From CAVPDE01 sp963702565 (GTDB lineage Bacteria > Desulfobacterota > DSM-4660 > Desulfatiglandales > HGW-15), in contig CAVPDE010000011.1 of assembly GCA_963702565.1 (NCBI GenBank), forward strand, positions 62,001 through 126,000: a stretch of DNA of 64,000 bases, read 5' to 3'. The stretch's first letter is position 1; the number at the start of each line of letters is the position of its first letter. The translations under genes were made by a program, and so were the position numbers. The notes under the pieces are model-generated. The model was given only the letters and a program-made list of their open reading frames with translations, ran no database searches and was not told the DNA's origin. Shown here one piece after another: positions 35,701 to 43,710 of the stretch.

Positions 35701-35763
35701 TTGCATCCCTGCAATACCACCGCCGACGACCATTACTGATCCTGTGGGTTTATGGGACATCAT
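32731..35763 (-). CDS. hdrA: HdrA-type flavin bifurcation subunit with two FAD modules, selenocysteine-containing
   Basis: Read through a TGA at 35583-35581 (codon 61), this is a 1010-residue protein. Module one: FAD motif VVGGGIAGMQ (~12), PTNDCAM-TGA-IISPKLVE (Cys in homologues; HdrA of methanococci has Sec there), ferredoxin cysteines CIGCGTCAEKCPK (~111) and CKACEKFC, CVGSRDMHQCDHPYCSSVCC (~253). Module two, from ~380: VFVCNCGINIGG, second FAD VVGGGISGM (~601), CVGSREPQRPYCSRVCC (~749), last ferredoxins CSSCGVCVEICP and CKGCGLCVASCR. The second module lacks the CAMC motif. HdrA bifurcates electrons at FAD. AAGGAG lies before the ATG. Confidence 0.93.
35548..35565 (-). promoter_or_regulatory. 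Candidate SECIS hairpin of hdrA
   Basis: Fifteen bases after the TGA, CTGGTC and GGCCGG form six pairs (two are G-U), with loop GAGGTC. The loop starts 22 nt after the TGA and begins with G. It is the weakest of the four stems but has the same spacing. Confidence 0.7.
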
Positions 35764-35808
35764 TCTGCTCCTTGAAATTGTTTGAGACGCGGAGGGCTCA
35801 GCTTGTGA

Positions 35809-35837
35809 AACATAGTTCTGAGGCGGAGAGTTGTCAA
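35809..35837 (-). promoter_or_regulatory. Probable sigma70 promoter of the hdrA-flx operon
   Basis: On the minus strand TTGACA (35837-35832), 17 bases, TATGTT (35814-35809). A start near 35802 leaves a ~40-base leader before hdrA. The rest of the 274-base gap (35764-36037) shows no gene. Confidence 0.65.
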
Positions 35838-36037
35838 CCGAAATATCCGTGAAACTACCTGAAAAACTTAAGGATTCATACTCATAGGGTAGTAATCAGG
35901 ATATCATCCGAGCCGTCTGGAATTAAGTCTCTTCCAAATGTTTGATGATGATAGAAAGGCCAAATCATCGAGAAGGCATTCCGGGATTGGTCGTGCGATG
36001 AGGGCTGGAATTCGGGTTAAGAAAAAGGCAAGAGGCT

Positions 36038-37105
36038 CTAAGATTGCGGAAGAGGTAATATGATTCTGAACGTGCTTCCCTTGCCGGGGCTGCTGAGGAC
36101 CTCGATTCTGCCGTCGTGCTCCTTCACGATTTCATGAACCACCATGAGCCCGAGGCCGGTGCCGTCGGTTCCCTTTGTGGAGAAGAAGTGGGTGAAGATT
36201 TTCTCACAGGTGGTGTCGTCCATCCCAATCCCGTCATCGACCACCTCCAACATGAGATGGCGACGGTCATAGAAATCGGCTTTCAAAGTGACGGCGTGAG
36301 AGTCTTTTCCTTTGTCCCTGCGGCACGCTTCCAGCGCATTGGAAAGTAGGTTGATCAACATCCGGCGCATGGCCCCGGGATCCATATGAACCACAGGAAG
36401 GCGTGGGTTGGAGTTTGCTCTCAGTTTGCACTCGATGGACTGAGCTTTTTCGTAAAAAAACGCAATGGACTCCATGAGCATTTTATCAAGGACAACTGCT
36501 TCATAGACCGGCTTTCTTTTCTTGGTGGAATAAAGGATATTCTGGACCAGGCCGGAAATCTCCTGGATGTTTTTCTTGACCACAGACCATCCTTTCTTCA
36601 TCAGTTCCTGATCTTGGTCCTTCAGCGCTTCATCCACCACATAGGCGCCCCCCTGGAGACCCTCCAAAATGTTCTTGATATCATGGGAAAGGATCGCCAC
36701 AGACTGGCCGAGGAGAGTGAGTCCCTTCTGGGCCTCTTTCACTTTGCTGATGTTGGACGACAGCTCCAGAACAGCGACTACATTGCCCAGGGCATCCGTA
36801 ATGGGGGAAGAGTAAATCACCACGTGGACGGGTTCCCTTCCGCCCAGATGCACGACCTCTTCGCTTACGTGGGCCTTCTTGTCCTGAAAGGTTTCCCAGA
36901 CCGGGCAGGAAGAGCAACGGACGGAACTCCTTAAATAGACTTCATGGCACTTCTTGCCGATTGCCTCGCCGAAGTCATTCCGAAAGGTCTGGTTGGTTTG
37001 CAGGATGGTGAAAGATCGGTCTTGAATGGAGACATAGCATGGGAGCAGATCGACAATCGCCTTGTACCCAAGGTCAAGGAGTGTGGGATGGCTATTCTCG
37101 CCCAT
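36038..37105 (-). CDS. PAS-domain sensor histidine kinase with cysteine-rich PAS
   Basis: A 355-residue soluble kinase. The PAS domain (~20-125) has Cys23, Cys53, Cys64 and Cys67, the same spacing as in the kinase at 39280. The phospho-acceptor helix is the unusual SVAILSHDIKNILEGLQGG; the ATPase has NLLSNALEA, VVDDGIGMD and GTGLGLMVV. It lies upstream of hdrA, likely sensing redox state. Confidence 0.9.
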   Translation of the reverse strand: MGENSHPTLLDLGYKAIVDLLPCYVSIQDRSFTILQTNQTFRNDFGEAIGKKCHEVYLRSSVRCSSCPVWETFQDKKAHVSEEVVHLGGREPVHVVIYSSPITDALGNVVAVLELSSNISKVKEAQKGLTLLGQSVAILSHDIKNILEGLQGGAYVVDEALKDQDQELMKKGWSVVKKNIQEISGLVQNILYSTKKRKPVYEAVVLDKMLMESIAFFYEKAQSIECKLRANSNPRLPVVHMDPGAMRRMLINLLSNALEACRRDKGKDSHAVTLKADFYDRRHLMLEVVDDGIGMDDTTCEKIFTHFFSTKGTDGTGLGLMVVHEIVKEHDGRIEVLSSPGKGSTFRIILPLPQS

Positions 37106-37152
37106 TGTCCAGCAGTCTCCAGAAGGTGTAAACGAGGAAAACTTGTCCTGCG

Positions 37153-37545
37153 CTATTTCAAGGCGTTCCGTATTGCTTCCAGGATCTCATCAGGCTCAGG
37201 CGGTTTCTCGATGTAGGCCGCGGGCTCGGGGATTTTCTCCCCCTTGTATTCATCCAGCACTTTCTGGGAGTGGAAAAAGGTTTTCTTGGAGAGCGCCGAG
37301 AGCATGATCACAGGAATCCCCTTCAGTTCAGGGTCGTTCCTTAACTCGCGATAGAGGTTGATCCCGCTCTCTTTGGGCATCATGATGTCCAGGATAATGA
37401 GAGCCGGCCTGCTCTTGCGGGCCACTTCCAGCCCCTGGAAACCGTCTTGAGCCGTGAGAGGCTTAAAGCCGTTGGTTTCCAGCAGGGTGGTGATGAAGGT
37501 TCTCATGTCCAATTCATCATCAACGACAAGGACTTTCTTCGCCAT
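37153..37545 (-). CDS. Single-domain response regulator
   Basis: A 130-residue receiver (VLVVDDELDM, LIILDIMMPKESG, IEKPPEPDE). No output domain. Just upstream of the PAS kinase at 36038, so probably its partner. Confidence 0.92.
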   Translation of the reverse strand: MAKKVLVVDDELDMRTFITTLLETNGFKPLTAQDGFQGLEVARKSRPALIILDIMMPKESGINLYRELRNDPELKGIPVIMLSALSKKTFFHSQKVLDEYKGEKIPEPAAYIEKPPEPDEILEAIRNALK

Positions 37546-37610
37546 CTTTAGACTCCTTCCAAAATGGGGTCAGATTATCTCTCTGCTCATTCGAACACCG
37601 AGGATGCCCC

Positions 37611-38108
37611 CTAGTACATGCTTCCAGGCAGAGTGAACTGTTTTGCCGGATTGCGGATCGCGATGACATGGCAATGGGCGTATTTGGAGACATTGCCCAC
37701 CGTGCTTCCGTGAACCATGCGATCCTGTTCAGCTTTGCCGAGGGCCCCCATGACGATCACATCAATGCCGTTTTTCTTCGCATAACGGATGATTTCCACA
37801 TCGGGCGACCCGCTCTTGACAACGAACAAGTAGTTCTTGAAATCTCCGAGCTTCTTCTCGTACTCTTTCTTGAGCGCCTCTCTGGCCCGCTTCTCCACGT
37901 CTTCGTCATAGAAGGCCTCGCCGCCGGGAGCCCCTGAAGGAACATGTTCGTCAACCACATTCCTCAGATAGGAATAGGAGGAGTGGGGAACATGAAAGAT
38001 GTGGAGCTTGGCGCCATGCTTCTTCGCAAGGTCGAAGGCGTGCAGGAAAGCGATGTTGGCGTCCTCTGAAAAATCCGTGCAAAAAAGGATGTTTTTGTAC
38101 TCTATCAT
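37611..38108 (-). CDS. Universal stress protein (UspA family)
   Basis: A 165-residue single Usp domain: NILFCTDFSEDANIAF at the start and the nucleotide-binding VMGALGKAEQDRMVHGSTVG near 135-154. It binds ATP or AMP. ATG 38108 has GAGGGG upstream. It sits within the signalling block between hdr genes. Confidence 0.9.
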   Translation of the reverse strand: MIEYKNILFCTDFSEDANIAFLHAFDLAKKHGAKLHIFHVPHSSYSYLRNVVDEHVPSGAPGGEAFYDEDVEKRAREALKKEYEKKLGDFKNYLFVVKSGSPDVEIIRYAKKNGIDVIVMGALGKAEQDRMVHGSTVGNVSKYAHCHVIAIRNPAKQFTLPGSMY

Positions 38109-38137
38109 AGTCAACCCCTCTCAGAAGTAATGATGTG

Positions 38138-39280
38138 TCATGCGGAGGGCTTCTTATCGGGAAGCCTCACCCTGAAGACCGTCCCCTTCCCTTTTTCGGA
38201 CGAGACGTCAATGACCCCTCCGTGCTCATCAACGATTTTCTTGGCGATCATCAAGCCAAGGCCCGTGCCCCTCGAACCCTTTGTGCTGAAAAAAGTCTGA
38301 AAAATTTTCTTTCTCGTCTCTTCATCCATGCCGCAGCCATTGTCCGTCACCTGGTATTCCACGGCCCACCCCTCGGGCTTTAACGTCCGGAGGGACACCT
38401 CGCATGTTTTTGAAGCGCAGGAAATGTCCGTGCATGCATCAATCGCGTTGGTCACCAGATTGAGGAGAACCCGGTGAATCCCTTCGCGGTCAAACCACGC
38501 GTGTGCTAAACCCTGATCCGGTGCGATCTTTAACGCAACACCCGTCTCTGAGGCACGGGAAAGCATTAGATCATAAACCTCCTTGGCAGGTCCATTCGGA
38601 TCGCAGAGTTGCACCTCAGGCTCCCTCTCCTTGGCGTAGTTCAGGAGATCCACCGCCATGCCTTTGATCTTTTGAACGTTCCCCTTGATCATTTGCCAGC
38701 CCTGGCTGAGATAGGTCCTGTTCTCCAGATCAATGCCTTTTTCAAGGACGTACATCCCACCCGTCAGACCGGCGGTGATATTCTTGATGGCGTGGGCCAA
38801 CCCTGCCACGGTCTGGCCCACAGCCGCAAACCTTTCCGCTTCCACAAGCTTCCGGCTCTTTTCTTCAACCAGCGTCTCCAGGTTTTCCGTGTACTCCCTG
38901 AGCCTCTTTTTGTATGAAAGCTTCTCCAGTGCCCTTCGAAGGGCAATGTCGAGCGTTTCATCGTGGATGGGCTTTGTGATGAAATCAGACGCATCGTACT
39001 TGAGACTCTGTATGGCAAGCTCCATTTCGCCGTGTCCTGTGATCATGATGACTTCGGTGTTGGGGCTTTCTGCCTTAATGCGCTTGAGCAGTTCGATCCC
39101 ATCCATCCCGGGCATCTTAATGTCGGTGAGAATGACCTCGGGACCCGCTTCATGGAAAACCCGAAGCGCCTCTTCACCGTTTTCAGCGGTCAGCACCCGG
39201 TAGCCCCGGTCGGCCAGAGAGATGCCCAGGACTTTGAGAATGCCCGGTTCATCATCCACAAGGAGCAATTGCTTTTCCAT
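38138..39280 (-). CDS. Receiver-histidine kinase hybrid
   Basis: A 380-residue protein with an N-terminal receiver (LLVDDEPGIL, VILTDIKMPGMDG, FITKPI), a coiled linker, then a kinase with VAGLAHAIKNITAGLTGG and ATPase motifs LVTNAIDA, TDNGCGMDE, GTGLGLMIA. The HxIKN acceptor box is shared with the kinase at 36038. Its ATG overlaps the stop of the upstream kinase (TGATG). Confidence 0.9.
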   Translation of the reverse strand: MEKQLLLVDDEPGILKVLGISLADRGYRVLTAENGEEALRVFHEAGPEVILTDIKMPGMDGIELLKRIKAESPNTEVIMITGHGEMELAIQSLKYDASDFITKPIHDETLDIALRRALEKLSYKKRLREYTENLETLVEEKSRKLVEAERFAAVGQTVAGLAHAIKNITAGLTGGMYVLEKGIDLENRTYLSQGWQMIKGNVQKIKGMAVDLLNYAKEREPEVQLCDPNGPAKEVYDLMLSRASETGVALKIAPDQGLAHAWFDREGIHRVLLNLVTNAIDACTDISCASKTCEVSLRTLKPEGWAVEYQVTDNGCGMDEETRKKIFQTFFSTKGSRGTGLGLMIAKKIVDEHGGVIDVSSEKGKGTVFRVRLPDKKPSA

Positions 39281-40767
39281 CAAGCCTCGTGAATCCGGGG
39301 AAACCTGATGATAAAGGTCGCCCCTTCCCCTTCCTTGCTTTCCACCTTGATCGTGCCGTCATAATCCTGCACAATGCCGTAACTGATGGAGAGACCGAGC
39401 CCTGTCCCCTTGCCCACCTTCTTGGTCGTGAAGAAAGGTTCGAATATCCTGTCGAGAAGGGGTTCAGGGATTCCGATGCCGGTATCGGTCACTTCAATGG
39501 CGACCATCTCATCTTCAACCTTTGTTTTCAAGATGATCCGTTTCACTTCTTCCTTCGGGGCTCTTTGCTCCCCTTTCTTCTCGATGGCGTCTCTGGCATT
39601 GATCAGGAGGTTGACGAAAACCTGCTCCAGCCGGTTGGGATCAGCCAGAACCGCGGGAACATTCTCATCAAGGTCCTCCACGACCTCGATTTCCCGCAAC
39701 TTCAGTTGCTGCTTGAAAAAGTCAACCGCCCGTCTCAGGACGTTGTTGACCTGGACCTTCTCCTTTGCCACGTCTGATTTCCGGCCGAACTCCCTCATGT
39801 GGCCGATGATTTTGGATGCCCTGTCCACGTGGGTGTCAATCTCTTCGGCCATGGTCCTGAGAATGTCTGTCCTCATCGGCTCCCCGTTGTCGGCCTTTCT
39901 TCGCAAGAAGCTGCTTGCCGTCTTAATGACCGAGAGGGGCTGATTCAACTCGTGGGCAACGCCCGTGGCCATCTCTCCCAGGGTGGCCATTTTGCTCGCC
40001 TGGATCAAGTGCTGCTCGGCCATCAAACGCACCGTGATGTCGCTGGCGGTCACAAGAAGAACCTTCCAGCCGTTGAATTCAGAGGAAGAAATGTGAATGC
40101 TGACATAGATGACCTTCCCGTCCTTGCGTACCTGTCTTGCCCGGTCGATGATGTTGGTGGTTTTGAGACTGACCTCATAGCTCTTCCGATCGTTGCCCTC
40201 GAATAGATCAAGGAAGGAGGTCATATAAATCTCCTCTTTGGAGAACCCATACACGGCTGCAACGCTTTCATTGCAGTCGAGGACCTTGAGGTTCTGCGCG
40301 TTCAAAACAAAGACCGGGTTCGGGATCGTGTTGAAAATGATCCGGTATTTCTCTTCTGATTTTCTTGCCTCCCTTTCGAGGGACTTCATCTGCGTCAGAT
40401 CGAGGCTCATTTCCATTGCCGCGATCACCTCCCCTTTATCGTTCTTGAGGGGGGAGGTCTTCACCAGCCAGTAGGTCTCGGTGCCCTCCTTGGTCACGGC
40501 CTGTTCTTCGCTCACATGGGGTCGTCCGTCTTCAAAGGTCTTGAGGACAGGGCAGTTAGGGCATTTTTCGGAACGGCCTTTGTAAGCCTTGAAGCAGAAA
40601 TCCCCCGGTTCTGGTGAGAACATCTTTTCGAACTCCCGGTTGTATCTCAGGAGCTTCAGATCCCGATCCTGGACCGTGATGTAGCAGGGAGACTCCTCAA
40701 AGAGGGTCTGGTATTCGTTCTGGTGGCGATTGGATGATTCTTGTTTAGCCTTGATCAAAGGGTCCAT
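39280..40767 (-). CDS. PAS-PAS sensor histidine kinase with cysteine-rich PAS
   Basis: A 495-residue soluble kinase. PAS-1 (~20-130) has Cys28, Cys58, Cys69 and Cys72; PAS-2 (~145-250) is ordinary. HisKA has ATGVAHELNQPLSVIK, and the ATPase has NLLINARDAI, TDTGIGIPE, GTGLGLSI. Translationally coupled to the receiver-kinase downstream, so the two probably form a relay. Confidence 0.92.
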   Translation of the reverse strand: MDPLIKAKQESSNRHQNEYQTLFEESPCYITVQDRDLKLLRYNREFEKMFSPEPGDFCFKAYKGRSEKCPNCPVLKTFEDGRPHVSEEQAVTKEGTETYWLVKTSPLKNDKGEVIAAMEMSLDLTQMKSLEREARKSEEKYRIIFNTIPNPVFVLNAQNLKVLDCNESVAAVYGFSKEEIYMTSFLDLFEGNDRKSYEVSLKTTNIIDRARQVRKDGKVIYVSIHISSSEFNGWKVLLVTASDITVRLMAEQHLIQASKMATLGEMATGVAHELNQPLSVIKTASSFLRRKADNGEPMRTDILRTMAEEIDTHVDRASKIIGHMREFGRKSDVAKEKVQVNNVLRRAVDFFKQQLKLREIEVVEDLDENVPAVLADPNRLEQVFVNLLINARDAIEKKGEQRAPKEEVKRIILKTKVEDEMVAIEVTDTGIGIPEPLLDRIFEPFFTTKKVGKGTGLGLSISYGIVQDYDGTIKVESKEGEGATFIIRFPRIHEA

Positions 40768-40833
40768 CGAATTGATCGCATCCTTTTTTTTCGATTCCGC
40801 CCTCGCCTGGGGTAACGCTCTCCGGTCGCCCTC

Positions 40834-42117
40834 TTACTCCTCTTCTTCGTCCTCCTTGGGGAGCATATGTTCCGGGATCACCATGTGTTCGGAAATCACT
40901 TCCTTGAAGTGGACGGCCTTGATGTCGAGCTTGTGCTCCTTGGCCAGGTCCCGGATCTGGTCGATGCAGTTGTGGCAGGGGACGAGAACCAACTTGGCGC
41001 CTGTTTCGCGGATCTGGTCGGCTTTGACTTTCCCCGAGGCCAGGCGATACTTCTTCATTTCGCCGCCCATGGGCATGGCACCGCCGCCGCCGCCGCAGCA
41101 ATAGTTGTAGTTGCCCTGGTATTTCATAGGGCGAAAATCCTCGGAGACCAGTTCAGCCAAATGCCGGTTCTTTTCTGCAAGCCCTCCGCTCCGGATGACA
41201 TTGCAGGGGTCCTGAACCGTTGTGGGCACTTTGATCTTCTCTTTGAGCTTGATCCGGCCGTCCCGGAGGTAGTCGTGAAAGAGCTCCACGGAGTGAATCA
41301 CTTCCTGTTTCGGCTCGTATCCCAACCAAATGGGCGCTTCGTACCGAAGCGCTCGATAGGCGTGGCCTCACTCGGTTACGGCGACTTGTTTCACCTCCAG
41401 TTCCTCGGCTCGCTTGAAGGTGTTCTCCACGATCATGCGGGCGGTAGGCGCATCATTGATGAACATGGCCAGGTTCGTGTCGTCCCATCCCTTCTCGCTC
41501 GGGACCGTCCAGTCCTCACCGGCCACCGCGAAAATCTTGGCCACCTCCATGATGTCCTGGGGATAGAACTTGGGCTCCCTGGCGTTGACCGTGTACATGA
41601 TCTTGGCCCCCTTCTTGTCGATGGGGATCTTGAGACCTACCACTTCAGCCGCAGCTTCCTCCTCGCACCACTGGATGGTTTCGACCCAGTCCTCCTTGGA
41701 CACGGCCATCTGGTTGCCGGTCAGCTTGTAGTTTTCAACGGCTTTCTTGAGACCTTCGGGAGCGATTCCCAGAGAGGTCAGCAGGCCCCTCAGGGTGGAG
41801 ATGAGGAAGCCGATATCAATGCCAAAGGGGCAGTAAAGCGTGCAGCGCCTGCACATGTTGCACTCGTAGTAAATGGTCTTGTAAATCTCTTGGAGATACG
41901 CCTTGTCCACCCGGCCTTTTTTCTTGAGCAGGTCTCTCAAAAATCTCACTTTGTAGGCGGGGATCATTTTGGGATCTTTCCCGCTCGCCAGATAGAAGTG
42001 GCAGGTGTCGGCGCACATGCTGCAGTGGGTGCAGGTTTCGATCCACGTCTTCAAACGGGCACCCAATCGGGGTTTGAGGAAATCCATGATCGCTTTCGGG
42101 TTCACGTCTTCAGTCAT
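40834..42117 (-). CDS. HdrD/DsrK-like iron-sulfur protein, selenocysteine-containing
   Basis: Read through a TGA at 41370-41368 (codon 250), this gives a 427-residue protein. Two [4Fe-4S] motifs (CTHCSMCADTCHFY, CNMCRRCTLYCPFG) are followed by two CCG regions. The first has VTE-TGA-GHAYRALR then QDPCN and YCCGGGGGA; the second ends PCHNC. The C-terminus is acidic. It is paralogous to the HdrCB fusion at 27236 with the TGA at the same place. It pairs with the NarI-like gene 46 bases upstream, as DsrK with DsrM or HdrD with HdrE. Confidence 0.9.
41334..41352 (-). promoter_or_regulatory. Candidate SECIS hairpin of the HdrD/DsrK-like gene
   Basis: Fifteen bases after the TGA, GCGCTTC and GAAGCGC form a perfect seven-bp stem with loop GGTAC. 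The loop starts 23 nt after the TGA and begins with GG. Confidence 0.85.
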
Positions 42118-42163
42118 AGAACAACTCCTTTAACCAGGAAAATCTCTTTCAAAACCCACCAGG

Positions 42164-42829
42164 CTATATTGAGTATCCTCTTCTTCCGAATTCGATGCCG
42201 CTGGCTGCCCGGGAGAAGAAGAAAAGCACGGAGTGGGAGAGTCTTGTAAAAGGGATCAGGATGAGCATGAGCTCTGCGGAGAGAACATGAAAGAGCCTCA
42301 TGTTGTCACCGAGAAACTTGATGCTGTCCACGGTCCCGTGAGTGAGGAAATAGCCGGTCAGGAAAGGGAGGACCGTCACCACGATGAGGAGGTAATCGCC
42401 AGCCGTGGTAAGGAGGCGGAGATCGGGCAAGAGTGCCCTTCTCAGGATGAAAAAAATGGCGATCGCAAGAAGGAGCAGCGTCATCCAGTCCGCCCATTTA
42501 TCGGGGATAGAGGACCAGGACCACCCGAAACGCGATTCTTCCCAAAGGGAGACATGGCCTGCCAGCCAAATGGGCACCACAATGAGGCAGATGTGAAAAA
42601 GGTAGACACAGATAATGAAAACAGGGTTTTTTTTCACTGTCACATTGAGAGGCAGCAGCCACCGGGCCAAGGTGGCGAGAATGTATTTCACGCTGAAATA
42701 ATTGTAGAGGGGCTTATCCTTTGTCCGGGCGACAAAGATGAATTGGGCCATGCGGATCAGTGTTCCCATGATGAAGACAAGAAAGGCGATCCACAATAGG
42801 GGTCCTTCTGCGAACGAGCTCAAGTCCAT
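42164..42829 (-). CDS. NarI-like cytochrome b membrane subunit
   Basis: A 221-residue membrane protein with about five to six helices and His in helical positions (LFHICLIVVPIWLAGHVS; MRLFHVLSAELMLILIP) suited to two b hemes. It looks like the gamma subunit of nitrate reductase, DsrM or HdrE. With the HdrD/DsrK-like partner it should connect the menaquinone pool with cytosolic dithiol or Fe-S chemistry. Confidence 0.85.
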   Translation of the reverse strand: MDLSSFAEGPLLWIAFLVFIMGTLIRMAQFIFVARTKDKPLYNYFSVKYILATLARWLLPLNVTVKKNPVFIICVYLFHICLIVVPIWLAGHVSLWEESRFGWSWSSIPDKWADWMTLLLLAIAIFFILRRALLPDLRLLTTAGDYLLIVVTVLPFLTGYFLTHGTVDSIKFLGDNMRLFHVLSAELMLILIPFTRLSHSVLFFFSRAASGIEFGRRGYSI

Positions 42830-42966
42830 AGTCTTGTCACTCTCCTTCCTTCAAACGGCGTGTCGTTGCAATCTTTCCATTTCGTGGGAGCAAGAAACCC
42901 TTGGTTAGACGGGCAAGGGATAGGTAAAGCTCAACGATTAACAAACCTCATTACCAAAGCAGTATA

Positions 42967-42994
42967 TTTATATATCATTCCTAGGCGGAGTCAA
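42967..42994 (-). promoter_or_regulatory. Candidate sigma70 promoter of the NarI-like gene
   Basis: On the minus strand TTGACT (42994-42989), 16 bases, TATAAA (42972-42967), in a locally AT-rich stretch 135 bases upstream of the ATG. The rest of the gap to 43136 shows nothing further. Confidence 0.5.
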
Positions 42995-43136
42995 ACCAAA
43001 AAAGGGGGCAGCTCTCAGGAAATGGCGTGAGGTTCGGGAGTCCTCGTCTGGAGGATGGGAGGCGACATGTTGCAGGTGAAGAAGGAACATGGTAGAAGTC
43101 ACTCAAGCAAGGAACAACCAACCGGGGAGGATGGGT

Positions 43137-43535
43137 ATGAATAGACAGGAAGTGATGGAGCTCTTTAACAAAAGGCCGCGAATCGGGGCTCTGAGCACGG
43201 CGAACAGGAAGGGAGAGGTGAACGTGGCGGTCTTCGGCTCCCCTCAAATGATCGACGAGAACACCGTGATCATGGGGATCGGCAGAAACCGCAGTTTTCG
43301 TAATCTTCAGGAAAACCCCAAGGCCGTGTTCATCGTGGTGGAGCCCGGCAAGACGGTCATGGACTGGAAAGGCGCGAGGGTCTATCTCGAAGTCGTGGAC
43401 CTGGAGAGCGGGGGCGGTTTCTTCGATGAGATCAAGGCAGGCATTACCAAGGCTGCGGGGAAGCAGGCTGCGGATATGATCCACGCCGCCGTCCGTTTCA
43501 AAATCACGGAAGTCCGTCCCATCGTGGAGTTCTAG
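43137..43535 (+). CDS. Pyridoxamine 5'-phosphate oxidase-like flavoprotein
   Basis: A 132-residue split-barrel protein (MELFNKRPRIGALSTANRKG, then VNVAVFGSPQM, NPKAVFIVVEPG). Such proteins bind FMN or similar cofactors; the substrate is unknown. ATG 43137 follows GGGGAGG; an ATG at 43089 would add 16 residues. Confidence 0.8.
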   Translation: MNRQEVMELFNKRPRIGALSTANRKGEVNVAVFGSPQMIDENTVIMGIGRNRSFRNLQENPKAVFIVVEPGKTVMDWKGARVYLEVVDLESGGGFFDEIKAGITKAAGKQAADMIHAAVRFKITEVRPIVEF

Positions 43536-43540
43536 GATTT

Positions 43541-43710
43541 CACCGCAGAGAACGCAAAGCATGAAAGGGATTGGGACGCAGAAAAACACAGATCTATTGG
43601 ATTGAACCCCCGAAAGCCAATCCGTGTGAATCTGTGTTGATCCGTGTCCTGTTTCTCCGCAAGAAGGCTGTGGTCTTCGGCTGCCTATTGCTTACTGCTT
43701 ACTTCTTCAC
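43541..43710. repeat. CACAGATTCACACGGATC-type repeat and CAGTAAG half-array
   Basis: The 171-base gap after the PNPOx-like gene contains CACCGCAGAGAACGCAAAG, CACAGATCTATTGG and, complementary, CCAATCCGTGTGAATCTGTG and GATCCGTGTCC, an inverted word repeat. It ends with one half only of the CAGTAAG family (CTGCCTATTGCTTACTGC) running into the HD-GYP gene end. Confidence 0.7.
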
